Source: JAFKFH01 sp017307375
Lineage (GTDB): Bacteria; Pseudomonadota; Alphaproteobacteria; Ferrovibrionales; Ferrovibrionaceae
Length of the DNA: 64,000 nt
Assembly: GCA_965229335.1 (NCBI GenBank)
Contig: OZ245874.1
Coordinates: 6,758,001 to 6,822,000, forward strand
Direction: 5' to 3'
The notes below the pieces were generated by a model. It did no database searches, was not told where the DNA came from, and saw only the letters and a program-made list of their open reading frames with translations. Below, piece after piece: positions 34,627 to 44,700 of the stretch. Both the position numbers and the translations under genes were made by a program. Each line of letters opens with the position of its first letter. Positions within the stretch are counted from its first letter, which is position 1.

Positions 34627-34680
34627 CGCCCCTCAAATCTGCCCCAATCTGGAAAAAATTCAAGAGGCGATAGCTTAAAC

Positions 34681-35733
34681 TTAACCGCCGTTGTTCAAGT
34701 GACGCACGAAGAACTCGGTGGTTTCGCGGATCGCTTCCTGCTGGGCGGGTCCCTTGAAGGCATGGCCCTGGCCGCGGAAGATGTGCATGTCGTAGTCGGC
34801 GCCGATGTCGTCCATGTAGCGGGCGAGCTGATAGGCGCGGGCCACCGGTACCACACGATCCTTGTCGCCGTGCAGGATCAGCGTCGGCGGCATTTCACGC
34901 ACGCCACGGCGCATTTCGGTGTTCGGCATCGCGCCGACCACGTTGACGACCGCGGCGAGGCGGCCATCCGACCCGGCCAGGTCCATCACATGGAAACCGC
35001 CGAGCGACAGGCCGAACGCACCGACCCGGGTCTGATCGACATAGGGCAGCGCCTGGACATAGGAGATGGCGTCGCGGATCACCTGGTTGCGCTGCTCCTG
35101 CAGCTGCGGCGACGCCTTGCGGGCGAACTCGGTGATGCCGTCGAAATAGTGGACCACGAAGGTCGAGATGCCCTTTTCGGCCAGCGCCCTGGCCTGCGGG
35201 TAGTACAGCGTGCCGTCGCCGAGACCGCTGGCGCCGTGCAGCATGACCACCGCCGGCGACTGGTTGCCGTCGAGGCCGCCGAACGAATTCTTGGCGCGCA
35301 CCACGTCGACGCGGACCAGGCGGCCGCGGCTCATGAAATGGTTGACGCGATACATGTCGCCGTAAGTCTCGGTCGCCCGGGCGAACTTGCGCGCAAAGTA
35401 AGCCTGGTTGCGGTTGTCGGCGCGCTTGTTGCTTTTCAGCGTACGCGTCGCGACCTGCTTGCCGGCCGCCTGCTTGGAAGCGGTCGACTTGCTCGACTTG
35501 GCCTGGGTCTTCTTGGTGGGCTTGGCCGGGGCCTTCTTCGGACCGGCCTGCGCGACCTGCTTGTTCGCGGGTGCCGCGGAACTCTTCTGCTGGGTCGTGG
35601 TCTTCTGCGTAGTCGTCTTTGCTGTCGTCTCGGCGAACGCCTGAGACACAGGCGAAACGATCATGGCGGTGATCGCGAGAGCGGCGGCGGTCCGAAGCCA
35701 GACCGACAGGCGCGGCGTCTTGCAGCGACGCAT
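34681..35733 (-). CDS. Exported alpha/beta-hydrolase with Lys/Ala/Thr-rich linker (dienelactone-hydrolase-like)
   Basis: A 350-residue secreted protein. A signal peptide (about 1-35, core AAALAITAMIVSPVSQAFA) is followed by about 75 residues rich in Lys, Thr, Ala and Gln, a disordered basic linker that may bind the cell wall or nucleic acids. The catalytic domain has VVMLHGASGLGDG, the nucleophile elbow GAFGLSLGGFH, an Asp in LHGDKDRVVP and His in GQGHAFKG, as in dienelactone hydrolase/prolyl-oligopeptidase-like enzymes. An SD ggaggg-like stretch lies before the ATG at 35733. The substrate is unknown. Confidence 0.82.
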   Translation of the reverse strand: MRRCKTPRLSVWLRTAAALAITAMIVSPVSQAFAETTAKTTTQKTTTQQKSSAAPANKQVAQAGPKKAPAKPTKKTQAKSSKSTASKQAAGKQVATRTLKSNKRADNRNQAYFARKFARATETYGDMYRVNHFMSRGRLVRVDVVRAKNSFGGLDGNQSPAVVMLHGASGLGDGTLYYPQARALAEKGISTFVVHYFDGITEFARKASPQLQEQRNQVIRDAISYVQALPYVDQTRVGAFGLSLGGFHVMDLAGSDGRLAAVVNVVGAMPNTEMRRGVREMPPTLILHGDKDRVVPVARAYQLARYMDDIGADYDMHIFRGQGHAFKGPAQQEAIRETTEFFVRHLNNGG

Positions 35734-36047
35734 GTCTCCCCCTTCCCTGTTTAAACCCCGTTGCACAAGACCGCGCCGGCTGATCAGCCATGAACCTTGC
35801 GGTCGTCAGCGCCGTGCCGGGATTGTCCAGCTAGCGCTCGTGGTCTTGTGTAACAGGGCTACTACCGGTCGGCACCCTGTGGTGCCGGGGAAGCTTCCTA
35901 CCAAATCCGCGCCGCGTTGTCTCGGAAAAACTGTAACAACTTGTTAGCCTTCGTGAACGACAAGTGAACGGCTTGCACGCGCGTCCCGCACGACGCGAAC
36001 CCGCGGAATTGTTATGATCGCGCACCGCGACAAGGGGGCCGGCGGTG
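35734..36047. other. 314-bp intergenic region with nested inverted repeats
   Basis: The gap between the divergent hydrolase and marC genes. It contains a 13-bp long-range inverted repeat (35760-35772 with 35842-35854; one G-U pair on the plus strand), a 12-bp perfect palindrome GGCTGATCAGCC (35778-35789) inside it, and a 7-bp stem with a 4-base loop (35870-35887) to its right. The right half (35930-36040) is ordinary promoter-like sequence for marC. No coding sequence was recognised. Confidence 0.55.
35760..35854. repeat. 95-bp element bounded by a 13-bp inverted repeat
   Basis: The arms GTTGCACAAGACC and GGTCTTGTGTAAC pair over all 13 positions if one G-U pair is allowed; DNA identity as an inverted repeat is 12/13. 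The enclosed 69 bases include a perfect 12-bp palindrome. This could be a structured RNA, a MITE-like remnant, or a double operator. No second copy is seen in the window. Confidence 0.4.
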
Positions 36048-36680
36048 ATGATCGAGTTCCTGTTGCAGACTTTTGCGACGCTGTTCGTCGTGCTCGACGC
36101 GCCCGGAGTCGCCATCGTCTTCCTGGGTCTGACCCGGAATTCGCCGCCCGACCACGCCCGCCGCATGGCCCGTCGCGGCGCGGTGATCGGCGGCATCGTG
36201 CTGATGGGCTTCGCGCTGGTCGGCGAACCGCTGATGCGGGCGCTGGGAATTTCGATGTCGGCATTCCGCATCGCCGGCGGCATTCTCCTGTTCCTGCTGG
36301 CGGTCGAGATGATGCTGGGCAAAAGGTCGCCGATCCGCGGGCCGTCGCCGTCGGAGGAGGCCGAGGCGGAGACCCGCGAGGATATCTCGGTCTTCCCGTT
36401 GGCCATCCCGCTGATCGCCGGCCCCGGCGCGATGACGTCGGTGATGCTGCTGACGGCGCAGGCTGGCCCTTCGCTGGGCCTGCGCATCGGCGTATTCGTC
36501 ATGCTGGTCCTGGTCCTCGGCCTGACCTACCTGTTCATGGTCGGCGCCCAGCGCATGGTCAAGGTGCTGGGCATGACCGGTACCAACGTGGTCGAACGGG
36601 TGCTGGCGATCATCCTGGCCGCACTGGCCGTCCAGTTCGTGGTCGACGGCGCCCGCCAGGCCTTTGCCATCCAGGCATGA
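36048..36680 (+). CDS. MarC family integral membrane protein
   Basis: A 210-residue membrane protein of the MarC/UPF0056 family with six predicted helices. Typical blocks are FVVLDAPGVAIVFLGLT in the first helix, ISMSAFRIAGGILLFLLAVEM and FPLAIPLIAGPGAMTSVMLL. The family has no proven function; its old association with multiple antibiotic resistance has not held up. The ATG at 36048 is preceded in frame by a GTG at 36045, and ggggg/ggcgg provides the SD. Confidence 0.92.
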   Translation: MIEFLLQTFATLFVVLDAPGVAIVFLGLTRNSPPDHARRMARRGAVIGGIVLMGFALVGEPLMRALGISMSAFRIAGGILLFLLAVEMMLGKRSPIRGPSPSEEAEAETREDISVFPLAIPLIAGPGAMTSVMLLTAQAGPSLGLRIGVFVMLVLVLGLTYLFMVGAQRMVKVLGMTGTNVVERVLAIILAALAVQFVVDGARQAFAIQA

Positions 36681-36745
36681 GCCGCAGGGGCGACTTGCGG
36701 GATCATGGTCTGGAAAGACCGGCACGAACCTGCTAGGAAACCCCC

Positions 36746-37408
<663 letters not shown>

Positions 37409-37414
37409 CCGATC

Positions 37415-39055
37415 GTGGCCGGCCAGGGCACGCTGAAGACCCGGCTGCTCGCCCGGCTCTACGCCAGCCGGCTCTACGACATCTGGCTGAACGGCCCGGT
37501 CCCCAAGGGGCTGGACGTCGCCCCGGCCGAACCCTGGCCGGGCGATCCGGCGGCCGCCGACCGGCTGTTCCACGGCCGCTGGCGCCTGGGCGGCGAGGAG
37601 ATCGTCACCCGCGACCTGCCCTGGACCGGCCCCCAGGGCGGGCCGGCCTGGACCGAAGCGCTGCACGATTTCGAATGGCTGCGCCATTTCACCGCCAACG
37701 GCGGCGACACCGCGCGCCGCCACGCCCGCGCCCTGGTCGCTGGCTGGCTTGGCCATTTCCCGCGCTGGCAGGTGCTGACCTGGCGGCCGGACATCCTCGG
37801 CCGCCGGCTGATCGCCTGGTTCCATGCCTGGAGCTTTCTGGTGGAAGGGTCGGAAACGACCTTCACCCGCTCGTTCCACGCCGCCCTGCTGCGCCAGGCC
37901 CGGCATCTGAGCAACGCCATCGACCAGGCGCCGGCCGGTGCGAGCCGGATCGATGCGACGGTTGCCTTCGTCTATAGCTGCCTCTGCCTCGACGATCGCG
38001 CCGGGCTGATGCCCAGGGCGGTCGCCCGGCTGGAGGCCGAGATCGCGCGCCAGATCCTGCCCGATGGCGGCCATGTCTCGCGCTGCCCCACCACCCTGCT
38101 CGGCGTTCTCGCCCGGCTGGTCGGGCTCAAGGCTGCGCTGATCGGGGCCAACCAGACACCGCCGCGCGGGGTGATCGAGGCCATCGACCGGATCGCCCCG
38201 GCGTTGCGCATGCTGCGCCACGGCGACGGTGCGTTCGGCCTGTTCCAGGGCGGCATCGAGGGCGATACGCGCCTGGCCGACGCCGTGCTGTCGCGGGCCG
38301 AGGCCCATGGCAAGCCGCTGGCCGAGGCCCCGTATTCCGGCTTCGAGCGGGCGACGGCCAAGAAGGGATTGCTGCTGGTCGACGTCGGCCCGCCCCCCGA
38401 TCCCGCCACGACCGGCGGCCGGCCGCATGCCGGACTGCTCGCCTGCGAATTCTCCTCGGGCAAGGACCGCCTGCTCGTCAATTGCGGCGAGACCCTGCGC
38501 ACCGACGGCGTCTGGGCGGGGGCGCTGGCCGCGACCGCCGCCCATACCACGCTGGTCCTGGACGACCACCACGCCCTCGACATCGCCAAGCCGGAAACCT
38601 GGCCCGAGCGGCCGCGGGTCGAACGCCAGGAGACCGAGGGTGCCATCTGGATCGCGGCCGAACATGACGGCTATCGCAGCCGCTACGGCCTCAAGCACCG
38701 CCGCCGCCTGTTCCTGAACCATGACGGCGACGATCTGCGCGGCGAGGACAGCCTGATCGGCAACGCGATGGCCGGGGCGGCCGACCGCGACGTCAACCTG
38801 CGCTTCCACCTCCATCCGTCGGTTTCGGCCTCGCTGACCCAGGGGGGCGAGGAAGTGCTGCTGCGCACGCCGTCGGGCGAAGGCTGGCGCTTCCGCGCGT
38901 CGGGCCGCCATCTCGGCCTCGACGATTCGATCTATTTCGGCGACGGGATCGAAGCGCGGCGGACCCTGCAGATCCTGGTCAGCGATCGCATCGGGCCGGA
39001 AGGCGCCGTGGTCAAATGGGCGCTGACGCGCCTGCGCCAGGACGGGGCCGATTGA
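37415..39055 (+). CDS. Heparinase II/III family protein
   Basis: A 546-residue protein of the heparinase II/III family: an N-terminal alpha-helical toroid (about 1-320, with WLRHFTANGGDTARRHARAL and LIAWFHAWSFLVEG) and a C-terminal beta-sandwich (about 330-546) with HTTLVLDDHHAL. No signal peptide is visible, which is usual for the alphaproteobacterial members found next to rpe, rsmB or purH genes. Their polysaccharide substrate is not known. The start is a GTG 6 bp after rpe; the stop overlaps the next ATG (TGATG). Confidence 0.88.
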   Translation: MAGQGTLKTRLLARLYASRLYDIWLNGPVPKGLDVAPAEPWPGDPAAADRLFHGRWRLGGEEIVTRDLPWTGPQGGPAWTEALHDFEWLRHFTANGGDTARRHARALVAGWLGHFPRWQVLTWRPDILGRRLIAWFHAWSFLVEGSETTFTRSFHAALLRQARHLSNAIDQAPAGASRIDATVAFVYSCLCLDDRAGLMPRAVARLEAEIARQILPDGGHVSRCPTTLLGVLARLVGLKAALIGANQTPPRGVIEAIDRIAPALRMLRHGDGAFGLFQGGIEGDTRLADAVLSRAEAHGKPLAEAPYSGFERATAKKGLLLVDVGPPPDPATTGGRPHAGLLACEFSSGKDRLLVNCGETLRTDGVWAGALAATAAHTTLVLDDHHALDIAKPETWPERPRVERQETEGAIWIAAEHDGYRSRYGLKHRRRLFLNHDGDDLRGEDSLIGNAMAGAADRDVNLRFHLHPSVSASLTQGGEEVLLRTPSGEGWRFRASGRHLGLDDSIYFGDGIEARRTLQILVSDRIGPEGAVVKWALTRLRQDGAD

Positions 39056-40185
39056 TGGCCCGCATCCTGTTCGTGGTCAACGAGGCGCTGTTCTTCACCA
39101 CCCACCGCATGCCGATCGCGCTGGCGCTGATCGCCGCGGGGCACCAGGTCGACGTCGCCGCCCCGCCCGACGAGAAGCCGGCAGCCAAGATCCGTGCCGC
39201 CGGCATCAACTTTCACCCGATTCCGCTGGGCCGCGGCAGCCGCAATCCGCTGGGCGAACTGAAGCTGATCCTGGCCATGGCCGGCGTGCTGCGCCGGACC
39301 CGGCCCGACCTGGCCCATTTCGTGTCGATGAAGCCGGTCATCTGGGGCGGCATGCTGGCCCGGCTGATGGGCATCAGGGCAGCCGTCTTCGCCGTCACCG
39401 GGCTGGGCTACATGTTCATCCGCGAGGGGCTGGCGGTCGCGGCACAGCGCACGATCCTGGCCGCGCTCTACCGTTTCGCGCTGGGCCACGCCAACAGCCG
39501 GACGATCTTCCAGAACGACGACGACCGCGACACTTTCCTGATCCGCCGCATGGTCGATCCGGCGAAAATTGTCATGATCCGGGGCTGCGGCGTCGCCCTC
39601 GACCAGTTCCGCGCCAGCCCCGAGCCGCCCGACGCCGATGTCGTGATGTTCCCGGCCCGGCTGATCGGCGACAAGGGCGTGCGCGAGTTCGTGACGGCGG
39701 TCCAGCGGCTGAAGCCGCGTTATCCCCAGGTCCGCTTCGTGCTGGTCGGGCGTACCGATCCGCAGAATCCGACGGCGCTGTCGGAGGCGGAGATTGCCCG
39801 GATGGTCGCGGCCGGCGACCTGGAATGGTGGGGGTTCTCGGCCGACATGCCGGCGACGCTGGCCCAGGCCACGATCGTGGTGCTGCCCTCCTATCGCGAA
39901 GGCCTGCCGCGTGGGCTGATCGAGGCGGCCGCTTGCCAGCGGGCGATCGTCACGACCGACGTGCCGGGCTGCCGCGACGTCGTCCGGCACGAGGTGAACG
40001 GGCTGCTGGTGCCGGTCCGCGACGGCGAGGCGACCGCGACGGCGATCGCCCGGCTGCTCGATGCCCCCGCCCTGCGCCATCGTCTGGCCGCGGCCGGGCG
40101 CCAGATCGCCGAGGCCGAATTCTCGGTCGAAGGTTTCGTCGAGCAGAGCCTGGCCGCCTATCGCGCCGTCGGCTTCAATCCCTGA
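39055..40185 (+). CDS. Glycosyltransferase family 4 (GT-B fold)
   Basis: A 376-residue GT-B glycosyltransferase. The N-terminal domain (ILFVVNEALFFTTHRMPIAL, the Glyco_trans_4-like fold) and the C-terminal Glycos_transf_1 domain with VVMFPARLIGDKGVREFVTA and the EX7E-like block PSYREGLPRGLIEAAACQRA, then TDVPGCRDVV, are clear. The pattern resembles enzymes that transfer sugars to undecaprenyl-linked intermediates. It is translationally coupled to the heparinase-like gene, hinting at a joint role in a surface or exported glycan. It overlaps dgt by 11 bp, tail to tail. Confidence 0.9.
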   Translation: MARILFVVNEALFFTTHRMPIALALIAAGHQVDVAAPPDEKPAAKIRAAGINFHPIPLGRGSRNPLGELKLILAMAGVLRRTRPDLAHFVSMKPVIWGGMLARLMGIRAAVFAVTGLGYMFIREGLAVAAQRTILAALYRFALGHANSRTIFQNDDDRDTFLIRRMVDPAKIVMIRGCGVALDQFRASPEPPDADVVMFPARLIGDKGVREFVTAVQRLKPRYPQVRFVLVGRTDPQNPTALSEAEIARMVAAGDLEWWGFSADMPATLAQATIVVLPSYREGLPRGLIEAAACQRAIVTTDVPGCRDVVRHEVNGLLVPVRDGEATATAIARLLDAPALRHRLAAAGRQIAEAEFSVEGFVEQSLAAYRAVGFNP

Positions 40186-41488
40186 CCAGGCCCTTGATCC
40201 GGCGATAGCGGCTGAGCGCGTAGGAATCTGTCGCCCCCGACACGAAGTCGGTGACCGCCATCAGCCAGCGATAGCGCGGCGCGTCGGCCGCCGGCAGATC
40301 GGGCAGCAGCCGCACCAGCGCCTCGGCGCGCGGCGACAGCCGGACGTCGCGCCCGGCCGCCTCGCGCTCGGCCAGGGCGGCGCAGTGGACCTGCAGCAAG
40401 GTCTCGATGATCTCCGCCCCGCCGATCTCGATCTCGTAGCGCTCGCGGGTCTGGAAGATGCGCTCGCGCGTCAGTTGCTCGATCTGCTGCAGCGTCGCGG
40501 CATGGCTGGTCTGCGACAGCAGGTCGCCCATTGCGACGCCCTCGGTGATCTCGGGTTCGCGCGCCAGGAACACCTCGGCCGCTTCGTCGATCAGGGCGCC
40601 GATCGCCTTGGCCCGCAGATAGGTGACGGCACGCTGCGGTTCGTCGATTTCCTTGTAGCGCGGGGTCGGACCGCCGACGAGATCGAGCAGCAGCTCCTCG
40701 GCCTCGCGGAAATTGAGCCGGCCGAGGCGAAAGCCGTCCTCGATGTCGACGACGCGGTAGCAGATATCGTCCGCGGCCTCGAGCAGATAGGCCAGCGGAT
40801 GGCGGCACCACGTGCCCGGTCCGCGCGGGATCAGCCCGACTTCGCCGGCCACGTCGGCGAACAGATCGGCCTCGGCCGTGAAATAGCCGAACTTGCCCTT
40901 GACCCGGCTGGCCGGGTCGGCCGAGCCGCGCGGATACTTGGCAAAGCTCGCCAGCGTCGCGCAGGTCAGGCGCAGCCCGCCGGCATCGTGCCAGGATTGC
41001 AGCCGCGAGACGACGCGGAACCCTTGGGCGTTGCCCTCGAAGTTCAGGAGGTCGAGGCTTTCGGCCTCGCTCAACCCGTCAAGGTAGCGGGCGCCGCCGG
41101 TGGCGAACCAGTGGCGCATCGTGTTCTCGCCGAAATGGCCGAACGGCGGGTTGCCGATGTCGTGGGCCAGGCAGGCGGCGGCGACGATATGGCCGAACTC
41201 CGCCGCCTCGATGTCGCGCAAGCGGTGGCGGTCGACGATGGTGCGGCCGATCGCGGCGCCGAGCGAGCGGCCGACGGAGGAGACCTCCAGGCTGTGGGTC
41301 AGGCGGGTGCGGACATAGTCGTTGTCGGGCAGCGAGTGGACCTGCGTCTTGTCCTGCAGCCGGCGGAAGGCCGAGGAGAACACCACCCTGTCCCAGTCCT
41401 TCTGGAACGGGCTGCGTTCGGGGGTAACCGCCTCGGCCCCGACATGGCCGAGACGGCGCGCGGAGAGAAGCCGGCGCCAGTCCATCAT
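40175..41488 (-). CDS. dgt: dGTP triphosphohydrolase-like HD protein
   Basis: A 437-residue HD-domain enzyme hydrolysing dGTP (or dNTPs) to deoxynucleoside and triphosphate. Family signatures: SPFQKDWDRVVFSSAFRRLQ, DKTQVHSLPDNDYVRTRLTH, the HD motif CLAHDIGNPPFGHFGE and VDIEDGFRLGRLNF. The ATG at 41488 (MMDWRRLL) is used; a TTG further upstream is unlikely. Its 5' side abuts the promoter and remnant gene at the left border of the defence island. Confidence 0.92.
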   Translation of the reverse strand: MMDWRRLLSARRLGHVGAEAVTPERSPFQKDWDRVVFSSAFRRLQDKTQVHSLPDNDYVRTRLTHSLEVSSVGRSLGAAIGRTIVDRHRLRDIEAAEFGHIVAAACLAHDIGNPPFGHFGENTMRHWFATGGARYLDGLSEAESLDLLNFEGNAQGFRVVSRLQSWHDAGGLRLTCATLASFAKYPRGSADPASRVKGKFGYFTAEADLFADVAGEVGLIPRGPGTWCRHPLAYLLEAADDICYRVVDIEDGFRLGRLNFREAEELLLDLVGGPTPRYKEIDEPQRAVTYLRAKAIGALIDEAAEVFLAREPEITEGVAMGDLLSQTSHAATLQQIEQLTRERIFQTRERYEIEIGGAEIIETLLQVHCAALAEREAAGRDVRLSPRAEALVRLLPDLPAADAPRYRWLMAVTDFVSGATDSYALSRYRRIKGLVRD

Positions 41489-41514
41489 GGCCGGCACTGT
41501 AGCCTTGCCCTTCG

Positions 41515-41543
41515 TTGACAATCAACCGGACAGGGCGAAGGAT
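41515..41543 (+). promoter_or_regulatory. Putative sigma-70-type promoter driving the remnant leader and druHE
   Basis: A perfect -35 hexamer TTGACA (41515-41520), a 17-bp spacer and a -10-like AAGGAT (3 of 6 to TATAAT) lie 31 bp upstream of the ATG at 41574. The start would be near 41550. It also overlaps the region just upstream of dgt on the other strand. The -10 element is weak, so this is a candidate only. Confidence 0.45.
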
Positions 41544-41573
41544 CGCTTACAGACCTTGAGGGAGGAGCGGGCG

Positions 41574-41753
41574 ATGTCGAAGGATTTGCGCACGGGACTT
41601 ACCGCCTATGGCGACGAGAAGCTCTCGCTATTCCTGCACAACGCGTTTGGCGATTCGGCACCCGTAGACAGTCGCGCTCGACACTTCAAGTATTTCCTTC
41701 ATCGCAGCAACATGATGAAATCCGCACCATTAACTCGTCGGGCCAGCGATTGA
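41574..41753 (+). pseudogene. Dehydratase 5' remnant fused to a chimeric leader ORF
   Basis: The first 25 codons (41574-41648) match the beginning of the intact dehydratase at 51312: MSKDLRTGLTAYGDEKLSLF against MSRGLRKGLTAYGDEGFSLF, with 17 of 25 residues identical and a good SD (ggagg). After codon 25 the similarity stops abruptly, but the frame continues for 34 more codons to a TGA at 41751-41753. That stop overlaps the druH ATG (TGATG). Codons are less G+C-biased than in host genes. It could be a broken paralogue or the displaced original 5' end of the dehydratase; the fused ORF now probably serves as an upstream, coupling leader. Confidence 0.7.
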
Positions 41754-44700
41754 TGCACACGCCCCCCTTATTATCAGCCAGCATTGAACAACTCGAAAAT
41801 AGCTTCGAGGCGGCGAGAGGCGACTACGCTCAATTGAAACTAATTGCCGACGCAATTTTGAAACATAAAGCATCAAACGCAGTGCGTTTAAGCATAAAGG
41901 TAAATGCAGAAATGTTCCGGCTAAAGCGCGAGGCTGGAATACTTTCTTCACCTTCGAAAAAACTTACTGAATTGCTAGGCCAGTTTCAGCTTCGTGCGCC
42001 AGACGGTAGACCGCTGCATCGCTACCGATTGGGTAAGGATGGTTACGATCAGCTATCAACATTCATGCGCCTGCGTGCTCCTCGCCTGGCAGACGGAAAT
42101 TCCAACGACGCGGCACTGCTGGCCCTTTGGTCATCAGCTTGGTTCCGCCGAGAATATGATGGGAGTCTACGTAAATATAGTCAGCTTGCCTCAGCAATCG
42201 GCGCAAATATTACTGATGCGCAGTGGCGTGAATTATTGACGCAGGGACTTGAATGGTGGCAGCGCCCGCTCATAGTACGTACGGGGAGACGCCATAGGTT
42301 GCTGACTATAGCGGTCGAGGGGGGGTTTCCCGCGCGCGTGCTTGAAGCCGGCCTTGGCTGGTTGCCGCGCTTTTTGAATGAAGTCGTCGGTCGTTTGCTC
42401 GGCGTCGCCGAAAATCCTTCGTCCGACGATGCCTTCGCCATGGCTGATGCTGCAAAACATCGACTGCGCGATGCTTATCGCGAACAGGCTTTCATCGCAC
42501 TCGCTGCCGACTTGGCGCTGGCAATTGTGAAATTGCGGCGCATCGCCGAGAGGATGTCTACGCCCGGTACGGCGCCCTCGGCCGTACTCGATCAGCTCCA
42601 CCCCAACTGGCGCAATGAATTGCCGATTGCGGCCGATACGGATGCAGCTCGCAGGCTGGTAGATGGAATGCTCGCGGCCGAAAAGATCGCACGAGGCTTG
42701 GGTGGGGGGGCAGGCTGCGTGCGCGTGTTGCGGCGGAGGGTAGAAGGATGGAGCGCGGGGCTCAGGCTGTCTCTCGGGGGAGAACTCAAAGCGGCTGAAC
42801 TGGCCGGCCTCGCGGCGCCTGGAACGAGACTAGGCGTACATCCCTATGGTGTGTTGGCACGTGCAGTGGGCGAAGAACTAGCCTTTCTCGATCCACCTGG
42901 TGAAGACGACGATAGTTGGCGGTTGCGTCCACTTACCGGCAGGACCGAGTTAGATGATGTGCCAATGGTGGCGCGCATTGAAGTCCTGATCCAGTCCCCC
43001 AGCGGGTTAGCTCGGGTAATGCCATGGCCCGGCGGCAGCCCCGAGCACAGTGACGTAATCACATTCGAGATCGAGGCCGATGACGCCGAAGGACCAACTG
43101 CGCTCGTGCTTGCCGCGCGCGGATCAGCGAGCCTGCGTGCCGTGCGAGTGGTGGTCACTGCTCCCGCCGATTGGTCTGTTCGCTGGGAGGACGAAGCTGT
43201 TGAAGGATCTCCCCATAGCATCGGTACAATCGACGATCGACGAAGGCTATGGCTTGCTGACAGGTCTGTGCTCGTGGAAAGCGCGGACGGGAGCTTACTC
43301 TATCGCATCCAAACTGGCGTGGACGAGGAGTCGCGCGACCGTATCGGGCTCGACGGTCACTCGCCGCAAGGCTTAGATGGTGCAGATGATTGGCCGCTTT
43401 TCGCAGGCCCGCCAACGGTCAATTGTTATCATGGGCGTACCCAAACGAAACCTGCAGACAATGAACTGCTCTGGCGCCAGGCACGCAGCGATCAGTGGCG
43501 CGAGTTGGCGCGGTCCCGACTTCCAGTCGGCGTAGTTGAGATCATGTGGCGTGACGCCAAGACGAGGTTCGTTCGTGACCGCGTTCGAGCAGCGACAATA
43601 CCGCCGTCAGCACGGGTATTTCGCGAGCGCGATGGCGAAGGCTGGCGCTATAGCTTTCAAGGCTTCGGCAAACTGGCGATCGCACCGGAGCCTGTCGCGG
43701 GACTGCATGCGGAGCGGCACTCCGAAACCGTCTTCACGCTCTCGTTCCGCAGCAATCCTGCGCGTCGCGTCACCTTTGCGATAAAAATACCCAACAGCAC
43801 CCATCAGATCCGTATCACGCTGCCCTTCCCGTTGCGCGATGGGATCGCGCATTGGAATGGTAAGATCGTGCAGCCGGGCTCGGAGATGACCCCAGCGCAA
43901 TTGGCCGAGCTTGTCGCCTTTGGCGAGAGCCGCCTTACGCTCTGCTGCGAAGTCAAGAATGTCGAGAGCGCCTTTCCCGCACACTATACGCTTGGTGAAC
44001 GAGAACTTGGCCTGCGACCGCTCGCGGATCGGGTTCGCAGTGACCTTGCTTCTGCTGGGATTGACACCTGGGTTGCACTCAGCATCGGCAATGGTGCTCC
44101 ACCTTGGCGGATCAGGCTGTTTGATTGCGATATCCGCTGTGCGGATGGCATGGCGTCAATCGTAAAGCTTGGTCTCAATGAGCAATCGTTGATCTTGGCC
44201 GGGCGATCGGTCGCCGCGCCCTGTGAAGAGTATCGTTTGGCCGAGATCAGTGGTGAAGATGCGCTGAACCGGCATTCGATTATGCTTGCCGAGAGCATGA
44301 CAGGAGCCTGGTGGGTATATTTGCGCAGCGATCGCACGGTTCGATCAAGACCGTCGATTGTCCTGTGTGCCGGCCCAACTCCTCCCACCGGCCATGGTCT
44401 GGCCGCAGCGGCAATCATAGCCGCACCGTCGGTACGACAAGCGGCGATCGTTGAACGATTGAACGCAATAGCTGCCGATGCGGATGGTATTGCAGAAGAT
44501 GTTGCCTGGCTAACTAGGCTGACCGGTTCATTGGACGGGTTGCCGGCATCGACGTTTGATGTCCTGACAGCGCTTCCTCAGGTGCCGGGGGTGCTCGCGC
44601 GTCTACTCCTATCCGCCGATGACACTACCCGAGCGAGCATTTGGCGGCTTGAGATGGAGTTGCCCTTTATCTGGGCGGCACTGCCGCTGGAGGCATGGAG

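Noticed and set aside
41322..41573. Upstream part of the 143-codon frame ending at 41753
   Set aside because: It lies antisense to dgt. Only the part from the ATG at 41574 has an SD and dehydratase similarity, so the frame was cut there.
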